Assembly (NCBI GenBank): GCA_002633025.1
Contig: NMRB01000512.1
Location: forward strand, 107,969-171,968
Origin: Notospermus geniculatus
Lineage: Eukaryota; Nemertea; Pilidiophora; Heteronemertea; Lineidae
Direction: 5' to 3'
DNA: 64,000 nucleotides
Shown here: positions 26,001 to 32,615 of the stretch, piece by piece
Layout: the number at the start of each line of letters is the position of its first letter
How positions within the stretch are numbered: position 1 is the first letter of the stretch
The notes under the pieces: generated by a model
Told to the model about the DNA's origin: nothing
Database searches by the model: none
Seen by the model: the letters and a program-made list of their open reading frames with translations, nothing else
Translations under genes and position numbers: made by a program

Positions 26001-27964
26001 CTAAAGCCAAGCGTCATGTGACATCTGTTGAACTGGCAGAGAAAAAGGACGTCGAGAAGATGAGAGCAGCTGAGAAGGTGAAAGAAAAGTTAGAAAAAGT
26101 CGAGGCTGCAACAAATAAACATTACGAGGAAGACAAGAAGGCGGATGAGATGGAGGAGAAAAAAGAAGAGGCATTGGAGGCTTTGAGAGAGAAACTAAAG
26201 GCAATAGAGAGAAGGAAGAAGGAGAAGAAGAAAGTAAGTGAAATGAAGAAGAAAGAAGAAGAAGCAGAGGAGGAGAAAGAGGAAGAGGAAAGTGAAGAGG
26301 AAGTGGCAGAGAAGATAAAGGAAAAACAGAAAGGAATGAAGAATGAAAGAAAGTTGAAGGAAAAGAAAGCAGAGATGAAAGAGTTGAAGGGAGTGGAGAA
26401 GGAGTTGGATGAGGATGAGGATGAGAAGGAGTTGAAGGAGACAACAACAACAACAACGAAAAAAGGGCTGAAACAGGTGAAGGGGAGTGTGAAAGGGACA
26501 TCAAAGGAACCTGTGCAGGGAGGGAAAAAGGAAGAAGCAGATTTTGAGGGATTAACAGGGGGAAAAGTAGAGAAGGAGGAAGAGGAGGCTGAAGCGAAGG
26601 AACTCGCTGAAGTCGAAAAAGATGAAGAGGAGGAGGAGGAAGATTCGAAGACAACAGTTAAGGCAGAGAAGAAGACAGATTCGTGGAAGGTTGATTTAAC
26701 ACTCAAACCAGGAGTGATTCCAAAGGGAAAAAGCAGTGTAAAACCAAAAGTATTTGCAAAAAAATCAAAGTTGAAGCCACTTGTAACTGCTAAGACCAAA
26801 GTAACAACAAATTCGAAGGTTGTTACAAAGGCAAAGGTCACAACAAAGTCAAAGGTTGTGGCGAAGACAAAGGTCACAAGCAAGCCAAAGAAGGTCACCG
26901 TGAAGCCGAAGGGATCACCCAAGACGGCAGTAACACTAAAACCAAAACTGATCACCAAGGCTAGAGTTGTTGCGAAGACTGTCGTCACAACAGCGACCCC
27001 GAAGACTAAGGTGAACGTGACCTTGAAACCACAAGTTGTGACGAAGGGAGTAGTAACCTTGAAGCCAAAAGTTTTTACCGCGAGGAAGCCAACAGCAAAG
27101 CCTAAACCATCAAAGATGAAATCAAGTGTTAAACCAAAGGTTATATCACTGGGAAAGGGATCAGTTACTAAGACAGTGGCGAAGATAGTGACAACGACAC
27201 CAAAGGTTGTTGCTAGGAAAAAATTGACTGTTAAACCAAAAGTGAAGGAGATGGAAAAGAAGACAGCAGAGCCAATAGTAAAGGCAAAAAGTACGACATC
27301 TAAGGTGACAGCAAAGAAACAAGCCACTGTGAAGTCAGGCAAGAAGGTGGCTACTACACAGAAGGTGACAGGAAAGGCAAAAGGTGCTGGAAAGGGGAAA
27401 GCAACACTGAAACCTAAGGTGTTGTCGAACAAGAAGATGCAGGTATCACCCAAGGTGATTTCAAAGGCAATGGGAAAGTCAAAGGCAAAGAAAGATACCT
27501 CTAATAGTCAGAAAGCGTCTAAGACAAAAGGAAAGTCAAAGAAAAATGCCAAGGCAAAGAAGGGTACTAATGAAAAAGAGTCTATGAAGACAAAGGTTAC
27601 GCCAAAGGTGAAGAGTGTCCTGGGTACTGTTGGAGGGAGTGGAAAGAAAGGGGAAGGCTCAGCAAAGAAAAGTAAAAAGGGAAAAGGGAAGGTCGGATCG
27701 ACGACACCGACACCAACAACAAAGAAAAAGAAGATGAAAGGTGAACGCATGGATGTGAAACCAATGAAAGTCAAGGCACGGAAGGCGAAATCAAAGCCTA
27801 TGAAAATTAAAACGAAAACACCAAAGGTGACAAATATGAAAAATTTCCCCACATCTAAGGGGTCAAAAGCGAACTCCAAGTCAAAGAAGCTTCCTACAAA
27901 AACAATCAAAGGGAAGAAGATGAAAATCGTGGAAGCGGCCAAGGCGGGTATGGTGCACACCTGA
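11011..27964 (+). CDS. modular secreted Cys-loop/PAN/antistasin/vWA protein with Lys-rich tail
   Basis: 39 coding exons join in frame to about 1815 residues. Borders: 11011-11065, 11408-11470, 12314-12583, 12909-12947, 13160-13216, 13347-13412, 13796-13843, 14060-14299, 14472-14573, 14684-14725, 14972-15037, 15330-15371, 15488-15610, 15719-15784, 16044-16106, 16265-16345, 16643-16723, 17020-17085, 17493-17546, 17808-17921, 18232-18291, 18608-18655, 18952-19065, 19569-19610, 19768-19815, 19972-20019, 20228-20281, 20633-20680, 21061-21105, 21320-21394, 21498-21716, 21923-22246, 22584-22643, 23157-23204, 24684-24734, 24892-24951, 25321-25380, 25516-25563, 25707-27964. Every intron is phase 1. 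Order: signal peptide, Cys loops of form CPxG(Y/F)x(4-9)C, PAN, loops, PAN, antistasin-like, loops, antistasin-like, loops, vWA, loops, Lys-rich tail. I know no protein with this order. A secreted matrix, adhesive or mineral-associated role is only inference. An exon could be missing in the gap at 11881-12030. Confidence 0.8.
11747..11880. repeat. 59-bp inverted repeat abutting an assembly gap
   Basis: Arms 11747-11805 and 11822-11880 are inverse copies with one mismatch, around a 16-bp spacer. The right arm stops exactly where the N gap starts. The arms contain GGGTCAAGGGCTAGAG-like words. It is probably the inner part of a larger hairpin that the assembler could not cross. Confidence 0.85.
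11881..12030. other. 150-N assembly gap
   Basis: Unknown sequence inside intron 2 of the modular gene; an additional small phase 1-1 exon could be hidden here without affecting the frame. Confidence 0.95.
12314..12583 (+). CDS. exon 3: first PAN/apple domain
   Basis: One symmetrical 1-1 exon encodes about 90 residues with the PAN/apple pattern: Cys at the start, ACLLLC helix, FHCLSLQYN strand, KKLCHLSK, and a closing MSC. PAN domains mediate protein or carbohydrate binding outside the cell (family knowledge). It lies at residues about 40-129. Confidence 0.8.
12744..12840. mobile_element. CATCCTCCC hairpin MITE, copy 1
   Basis: Starts CATCCTCCCACAGCAGGG and ends CCCTGCTAAGGGAGGATG, with inverted arms and a short core. 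It belongs to the same family as 19107-19196 and 61422-61516. It lies in an intron of the modular gene. Confidence 0.75.
13481..13600 (+). repeat. 20-bp tandem array, six units
   Basis: Six units of TGGTCAAGCTCTCAGCTGAT, nearly perfect, in intron 6 of the modular gene. Each junction contains ATTGG (inverse CCAAT) and each unit a CAGCTG E-box. Degenerate GATTGGTCA words continue to about 13740. Confidence 0.9.
14060..14299 (+). CDS. exon 8: second PAN/apple domain
   Basis: Single 1-1 exon of 80 codons. Pattern: Cys near the start, VKCKLYCVERPECKAVDW core, RRECLLHD, and a final Cys in VRPCPRG. It is divergent from the exon 3 domain but has the same Cys spacing in the helix region. Residues about 200-279. 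Confidence 0.75.
14472..14573 (+). CDS. exon 9: antistasin-like domain
   Basis: 34 codons with the spacing C-x4-C-x3-C-x10-C-x2-C-x-C (CPKQLCSKAC then GCKSCFC), matching the antistasin family of small disulfide domains. Antistasins include protease inhibitors, but the reactive site cannot be judged here, so no inhibitor claim is made. A second such domain is exon 17 at 16643-16723. Confidence 0.7.
16643..16723 (+). CDS. exon 17: second antistasin-like domain
   Basis: 27 codons with CPRIKCGEGCKTKMAKDGC followed by PMCSC, a close fit to the antistasin consensus including the Gly-Cys before the C-terminal Cys pair. It is directly followed by two Cys-rich exons (17020-17085 and 17493-17546) that do not fit the simple two-Cys loop. 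Confidence 0.75.
18409..18613 (+). repeat. tandem 55-58 bp repeat containing a splice acceptor
   Basis: Three full units (18409, 18464, 18522) and a partial fourth (18580-18613) share GTAATGTCTCTC, CTTTTTCAAGTTTCAC and GCACAAACGAACTT. The fourth runs directly into exon 22 (18608-18655), so the acceptor TTTTTCAAG used by that exon exists in four copies. Upstream copies can act as decoy acceptors. Confidence 0.85.
19107..19196. mobile_element. CATCCTCCC hairpin MITE, copy 2
   Basis: Inverted arms CATCCTCCCATCGC and GTGATGGAAGGATG with GGTCTCGCTC/GAGCGAGACC inside. More diverged than copy 3. It lies in the intron after exon 23. Confidence 0.7.
19323..19555 (+). mobile_element. CGGGCTATAAGGCGC element, copy A
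   Basis: Begins TACTGTAATTTTCGGGCTAT and contains repeated GGTGCGCCTTAT words; it ends near CCTATAGTCGCG. The ends are imperfect inverse copies. It sits immediately before the acceptor of exon 24 (19569). Copies B and C lie in other introns of the same gene. Confidence 0.7.
20723..21005 (+). mobile_element. CGGGCTATAAGGCGC element, copy B
   Basis: Same layout and orientation as copy A with about 50 bp more in the middle. The right end reads GTAGTCGCAAAAATAATGTA, an imperfect inverse of the left end. Confidence 0.7.
21498..22246 (+). CDS. exons 31-32: von Willebrand A domain, degenerate MIDAS
   Basis: Two exons (21498-21716 and 21923-22246) encode about 181 residues at positions 774-954. The fold signature is clear: strand ADIIIAIESST, strand THTRIAVMSYG, GDTNILHCLQKSG, strand AKVLVILGSGET and the closing strand GVTIFSFVFN. 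The metal-binding DxSxS motif reads ESSTD with Glu for the first Asp, and the usual TDG reads GSG. Metal-dependent ligand binding is therefore doubtful, though adhesion or scaffold roles remain possible. Confidence 0.85.
22774..22938 (-). mobile_element. CGGGCTATAAGGCGC element, copy C (inverted, shorter)
   Basis: Inverse orientation to A and B. Ends TACCCGTATTTTCGCGACTA and ATAGCCCGAAAATTACGGTA form about 20-bp imperfect TIRs. The internal region is reduced relative to A. Confidence 0.75.
23225..24277. mobile_element. transposon-like block with ~292-bp tandem units
   Basis: Starts AGCTCACCTCTGTGAGGTGAGC and ends CACAGAGGTGAGC, an inverted pair. Inside, GGTGGCACGTTTCTAAACCGC recurs at about 23310 and 23602 with a truncated third copy near 23893, giving a unit of about 292 bp. 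A GTC-rich simple repeat lies at 23265-23300. No transposase seen. It fills the intron between exons 34 and 35. Confidence 0.7.
24406..24589. mobile_element. foldback MITE in intron 34
   Basis: Arms GGGAGACTTTACTGTCGCC and GGCAAGAAAGTCTCCC, continuing inward with CCACCACCAGTTA/TAACTGGTGGTGG and AGAATGTC/GACATTCT, are inverse copies around a short loop. Non-coding. Confidence 0.7.
25707..27964 (+). CDS. exon 39: 751-residue Lys-rich C-terminal tail
   Basis: The last exon opens in phase 1 and runs to the stop at 27964. Its first part (about 26030-26700) is alternating Glu/Lys-rich and probably a charged helix or coiled coil. The rest is Lys/Thr/Val/Pro-rich with loose repeats such as TKSKVVAKTKVTSKPK and LKPKV, very basic and Cys-free. 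The antisense strand stays open only because of this composition. The sequence resembles histone H1-like tails, but it is joined in frame to a secreted ectodomain. Confidence 0.8.
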
Positions 27965-28059
27965 ACATGACCTTGGCGTCTGACTTTGTAGGAACCCCGT
28001 GCCACTTTCTGTGTTCTTTCGTCATTTAGGCCTACTCATTGGTTGTACAGGGCATATGC

Positions 28060-28065
28060 AATAAA
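28060..28065 (+). terminator. poly(A) signal of the modular gene
   Basis: AATAAA 96 bp after the stop codon at 27964, in a plain 3' UTR context. Confidence 0.7.
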
Positions 28066-29715
28066 GAAAAAAGGGTCAATATCTGTTGCTTATTTTGTGA
28101 TTTTTTTTCCATCACTTGCTGCACTCGTCCCCAATGTTCAGTTGGCCACAGGACCAATCTGAGCGCGGGTAACATAGCGGTTTGAAACTGGGAGGAGTTT
28201 ATCACTTGCATGACGGCAACTCGACCAAACGGTCTTATATGCTTCTAATTAATGTTCTTATTCCAGATATCCCCAAAACACAAACTACATCCCTCGCCCC
28301 CGCCATTTTTTCTTCGCAGACTTGTGCCAGTTTTTCTTTTTCAGGGCTTGTGAATGAAACCTTGTGAATGACTATGGAACACATTTTGAAAATATTGATA
28401 TTTTGTTTATTTACTTGGATAAAATGCGATTACATTACATAAGACAGAAGCACGAATCACAATATGATGGCGTGTAGGTACCTGGTTTGGTGGGTCACTT
28501 TGTATCCTGAGGTAATTCTCTCTCCACGTCCGCGCATTAGACTAATCCTCTGTCCTCGAGGGTCTCCACGCAAAGGGAGCGCTCGAGGACAGGGGACCAG
28601 TCTGACTTGCCATTGCGCGGCCGCAGGCTGAGAGGGAGAGCGTGCTACTGTGCTAGTCTCGAGGTAGGGTAATGTTAATCAGCTGTCACGGTCGGGAAAG
28701 TGTCAGGGTGGCCTATTCAGTCCCCAGTGTCTCGGCTGACGTGCCGTTCCCGCTTGAAGTCTGTCTGATGAGCCGTGGTAGGCCCAGTTCAATGATTTAG
28801 CCTATGACTGTCTCGTCCAGAAATGTCATAGGCCTCCAGGCCATAGAGGTACATGTAGCCCGATGGCTTAGGCTACTTGCAGTGTGTCTGCTGCTGTAGG
28901 TCCCTTCTTGGGGAAATAGGCCATTTAGCCAACGTCGTCGGCACGCCGGAGTCGCGGCGGTAGTATGCCTAGCCGTAGCCTACTAGCTTATAGTCGTCGG
29001 CCAATATCATCTTTGTAGTCTTAGCGCTCCGCTTTCGGCAACGCAAGGGAGCGAGCAATATGATGTAGGCCCCTAGTTACCTCAGTCAGGATTCAAAACA
29101 AACCAAGTACCATCACCATTTGTAAACGACTATCACATTCTAATTCTACTACATTGATCACAATAAGTATGACATCTTGGCAGCTAATTCGGCCAAATAT
29201 GCCGCCATTCTTCAAATCTTGGAGGAATTATACTGTCCTCCAAGTTCAAATCAAGTTCCCGCCTCTGATTTTGCACCAGTCATCGGCGTGGTACATCTAG
29301 GCGGGACTCTTCCCGCCAAATTGATGACGTCAATTTCCCCGCCCTGCCTCGATGTGAATCATCAGACGACCTCCGAGAGATCAATCGACGTCATCTTCGG
29401 AGGTACTCGGCTACATTCGGGCGGCCATCGTAACCTACCTCGACTGTATATAGTAGTCTCGGTCACCCAGCCGCTGTTTCGAATCTGGGGATCGAACAAG
29501 CGTCTGGGTCATAACGCCACTTTTTCTGTTACGAGCAGACCAAGATCCTGGTCTGGATGCTGATTGGCTAATCAGGGACAGAGCTAGTCATTCATTCCCA
29601 TCCGCCGATTCCTCCCATTTGAAAATCACAATCCGGCTGCTGATTGGGCAAGAGAAGTGATCATGTGACCTCATCATGGCGACGACCACATAATGTCAGT
29701 TGGGATTTCTCGACC
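28066..29715. other. intergenic, 3' side of profilin
   Basis: No exon is supported. A GC-rich hairpin lies at about 28545-28600 (CTGTCCTCGAG and CTCGAGGACAG). An inverse AATAAA near 28404 could be the profilin poly(A) signal on the minus strand. At 29555-29690 there are two ATTGG boxes and an ATCATGGCGACG, a promoter-like cluster without an assigned gene. Confidence 0.4.
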
Positions 29716-29993
29716 NNNNNNNNNNNNNNNNNNNNNNNNNNNNNNNNNNNNNNNNNNNNNNNNNNNNNNNNNNNNNNNNNNNNNNNNNNNNNNNNNNNNN
29801 NNNNNNNNNNNNNNNNNNNNNNNNNNNNNNNNNNNNNNNNNNNNNNNNNNNNNNNNNNNNNNNNNNNNNNNNNNNNNNNNNNNNNNNNNNNNNNNNNNNN
29901 NNNNNNNNNNNNNNNNNNNNNNNNNNNNNNNNNNNNNNNNNNNNNNNNNNNNNNNNNNNNNNNNNNNNNNNNNNNNNNNNNNNCTTAAAGCTG
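29716..29993. other. 278-N assembly gap
   Basis: The gap ends exactly at the terminal sequence of the foldback element at 29994. The missing third exon of profilin could be in it. Confidence 0.95.
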
Positions 29994-30170
29994 ACGTGAA
30001 CGAACAAAAAGCCCCCTTGCGACGAGCAAGAGAATTGCAAACGCCCTGCAAACACCTCAAACGAAGGCACAGAACATGATATACCCCACGACGCCAGGAG
30101 GGCGCCACTTTATTTGCCTTCAGGCAACAGAGCTGTCAACATCTCCGGATACCTGTTACACTACTCAAAG

Positions 30171-30262
30171 AAAAAAAATTGTAGTCATTTAGACGGGATT
30201 CGAACCGTCGACCTTCTGATTTGTAATCCACCACTCTATCCACTCGGTCAACGAGCCAGCTG
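30171..30262 (-). ncRNA. tRNA-like Pol III unit, left arm
   Basis: On the minus strand: box A TGACCGAGTGG (one change from consensus), a perfect box B GGTTCGAATCC about 40 nt later, and eight T residues (30171-30178) just after as a Pol III terminator. The acceptor stem does not pair, so it is tRNA-derived rather than a working tRNA. Transcription is inferred, not shown. Confidence 0.5.
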
Positions 30263-30354
30263 ATAGAGACGTGATTTGTGTTTGTCATAGACGTAGGCCT
30301 TCGACTTACGTAACAATACTATACGAATAAGAGAAAACATGAGAAGTCTTCCAA

Positions 30355-30437
30355 CAAATTCGGCGGCCGAATGGGGAAGAAGGTGGAACAGAGATAACAA
30401 GGCGCAGGTTCGATTCCCAGGTGGGTCAAACTTTTTT
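30355..30437 (+). ncRNA. tRNA-like Pol III unit, right arm
   Basis: Plus strand: box A CGGCCGAATGG, perfect box B GGTTCGATTCC, then TTTTTT at 30432-30437. The T stem is poorly paired. It is the diverged inverse partner of the left-arm unit, and both units fire away from the element's centre. Confidence 0.5.
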
Positions 30438-30634
30438 CTTTCAAAAAAAGTGTTCAGCAGGAGCTCACCAGAGGATGTTGACACCCCGACAGCTCGAAGA
30501 CAAATAAGGTGGCGCCCTCCTGGCGACGTGGGGTATATCATGTTCTGTGCCTTCGTTTGAGGTGCTTGCAGGGCGTTTGCAATTCTCTTGCTCGGCGCAT
30601 GGGGGCTTTTTGTTCGTTCACGTCAGCTTTAAAG

Positions 30635-30813
30635 GTGTAGTCTGGCAACATCTTAGCCCCACCCAATAGAATGCGGAAGTCATGAAATGTGACAGAGCTT
30701 TGCGGTTATTCAAGAGCCGCGTGTGACGAAAGGTCCGTTGAAAATCTAGCAATCAATTTCCTAACTTCCGCATTCAAATGGGTCACGCTTAATAGATGTT
30801 GCCGGACTACCGG
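30635..30813. mobile_element. small foldback MITE next to the tRNA-like element
   Basis: Inverted ends GGTGTAGTCTGGCAACATCT and AGATGTTGCCGGACTACC, with GAATGCGGAAG and CTTCCGCATTC inside. It directly abuts the right end of the previous element. Confidence 0.7.
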
Positions 30814-30924
30814 TACACAGGTGTAGCAGTAAAAAGTACTTGTGGAAGCTGACGGGATTGGCTTCTCCATATATTCATGAAATCCCCGTCTCTTGTCTTA
30901 ACAACAAACCCAGCGTCTACTCAC

Positions 30925-32099
30925 ATTTCCCAGACTTCGTGACACCAATGAATAATCCGCCGTGTTCTTTATGTTGCCCTTTTATACATCTGTTTTCTCG
31001 GTCCTCGGATGTGAATAAGAATTTCTTGCCAGTCCAGGCTCGGAGACCATTTTCCTGTAGATGGCTGAAATCATTCATGTCGAGGGCGCTTACACAATGC
31101 TGGAGTTCTTTCTCGTTCATCTGGAATGAGAACGGCCATTATCATGATTACACAACCCTGGATCGAATGCAGAGAAACAAAATATTCTGCAACTTGGGAA
31201 ATATTGGTAGCAGCAGCGCGAAACAAACGTAACAACGGATGATAATCTATGCAGGTCGGGCAGGTCTGAATGGGAGTCGAACCCCCCACCCCACCCCCCG
31301 ATGCCACTACGTACGCCACTGACAGTCCGTCTAATTATAGAACGGGTGTCGTTGTCACTATCATTCCCAGCCATTACTGGAAGTGGATTTCCTGAAAGGG
31401 GAAATATCTCACTTCAGACTCGATAGAGATTGATTTAGTCATCCTGCCGAGAGATCCGTAAATTGAACTGGTAAAGGAGGTGACTCATGTCTTCACCTCG
31501 TGAGGTGTCTTTTATTACTGTGATAAGCGAGGAATGCTGGCGATTCACGGCAGAGCATCACGATGGCCCTCATTAACCCTTTCGATTCCACGACGCGGCT
31601 GCCCCAAAACTATCCGACTTTTAATACTGAGGTAAATCGTGCGGGTTTTTAGGCGCTCCCGCCGTCACCGCACACAGGATGCGGTGACGAAATAAGCGCG
31701 CGCAAAGAATCGCCTCTGATTAGCCTGCGAGACGAATGATGGTTTTCATTCACTCCCGAAGGCGGCGGCGGGGGGGGGGTTAAATCACAGTTTTAGAGGA
31801 CTGGAATACCGTAGCCTACCGTCACGGAACCAAGGGAGCATCCCAAATATTTCTGCACCCATTAATTCTCCTGTTGGAGACGACGTTTCCTTGTATATCA
31901 TTAATTCTCCTAGGTCCCAGAATAGACGACAGTCTGCGTTTTTGTTAGCATATCATGAAACAAAGTGAAAGTTGTCACTTACCGAAGCCTGCTGTCCTGA
32001 GATAGACCACAGCGTTAAACCTCCATCCTTTCCATAAATGGCGCTCATGTCCATGCTGCCATTGTCCAGAAATTTGTCCGTCCATTCTTTCCAAGACAT
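30925..32099 (-). CDS. profilin, first two exons (3' end not found)
   Basis: Profilin binds G-actin, poly-proline and PIP2 and controls actin assembly in the cytosol. Exon 1 (31983-32099, minus) encodes 39 residues beginning MSWKEWTDKFLDNG and including AIYGKDGGLTLWS, the classic profilin N-terminus with the aromatic residues of the poly-proline site. Exon 2 (30925-31120) encodes 65 residues with GKKFLFTSEDRENRCIKG and GGLFIGVTKSGK, the central sheet. Exon 1 ends in phase 0 with donor GTAAGT; exon 2 ends in phase 1 with GTGAGT. About 30-40 C-terminal residues are missing. I did not find that exon between 28000 and 30900, so it may sit in the gap at 29716-29993. The start codon lies 516 bp from that of ARGLU1 on the other strand. 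Confidence 0.85.
31121..31982 (-). other. profilin intron 1
   Basis: Contains a box-B-like GGTTCGACTCC (minus strand, near 31275) next to a G-rich stretch, suggesting a decayed tRNA-derived SINE. A CGTCACCGCA/TGCGGTGACG hairpin lies at about 31661-31690 and a G run near 31770. Confidence 0.5.
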
Positions 32100-32430
32100 T
32101 TTGTTGATTTCCTAGGGTTTGCGGTTTAAACACAAGTTGGACTGCTCTCGGCAAAGGCTGGGGTCTGTCTGAGGGCGAGTCAACTATGAGTAGGGACCTG
32201 ACGGGATGACTCAACCCACACTCCACGCACCGAGACGTTTTCATGGAAAACTCATGAAATAAAGATATCTCAGCCTGGAGCTTAACAGAAGTCGTCTGCA
32301 TCCGTCTGAGTCACCTGTCGAGTCCAGTCAGCTATATTAGCAACCGTTGCTAAGTAATTTTCATCCTCTCTTATCGGTTGCATCCATTTAGTCGACGCTT
32401 GGGATGAAATTTACAGGCATTCAGCTTTAT

Positions 32431-32511
32431 CACGTGAGTCAGCGCACCTGTCGTCGAGCGGCAGAACGACTCTTCCACATTTTAGCACCACCCAACTAAT
32501 GACGTCACGTG
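32431..32511. promoter_or_regulatory. profilin/ARGLU1 shared promoter motifs
   Basis: CACGTG at 32431-32436 and a fused CRE/E-box TGACGTCACGTG at 32500-32511 lie in the 516-bp spacer between the divergent start codons. Both motifs are palindromic and could serve either gene. Function is inferred. Confidence 0.5.
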
Positions 32512-32615
32512 TTCGATCGGCAGCCATGTTTTCGAGTTGACGAGATTTTCACAATCGTTTTGCGATGTTCACTGGGCCTAATTTATAGCGTTAAAAATCA
32601 CATTATAAAGTCAAA

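Larger units (their letters stand above)
29994..30632. mobile_element. foldback element with tRNA-like arms
   Basis: The outer ~130 bp of each side are nearly identical inverse copies, starting CTTAAAGCTGACGTGAACG at 29994 and ending CACGTCAGCTTTAAAG at 30632. Toward the centre the arms stay related but diverge: each carries a tRNA-like unit pointing outward, then a T run. The central unpaired part is about 30265-30340. No protein-coding capacity. It lies in the profilin 3' region or intron. Confidence 0.8.

Noticed and set aside
26001-28005. Long minus-strand ORFs (443, 217 and 165 residues) opposite the Lys-rich exon
   Set aside because: They are shadows: Lys codons on the plus strand read as Phe/Leu/Ser on the minus strand with few stops. 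The plus strand joins in frame to upstream exons; the minus strand gives low-complexity Phe/Ser/Leu only.
29644-30108. Several ORFs running through the N gap
   Set aside because: They are open only because N codons cannot be stops; the flanking residues come from the foldback element.
30171-30437. Calling the two tRNA-like units functional tRNA genes
   Set aside because: Neither has a pairing acceptor stem, and one T stem is poor; they are tRNA-derived at best.
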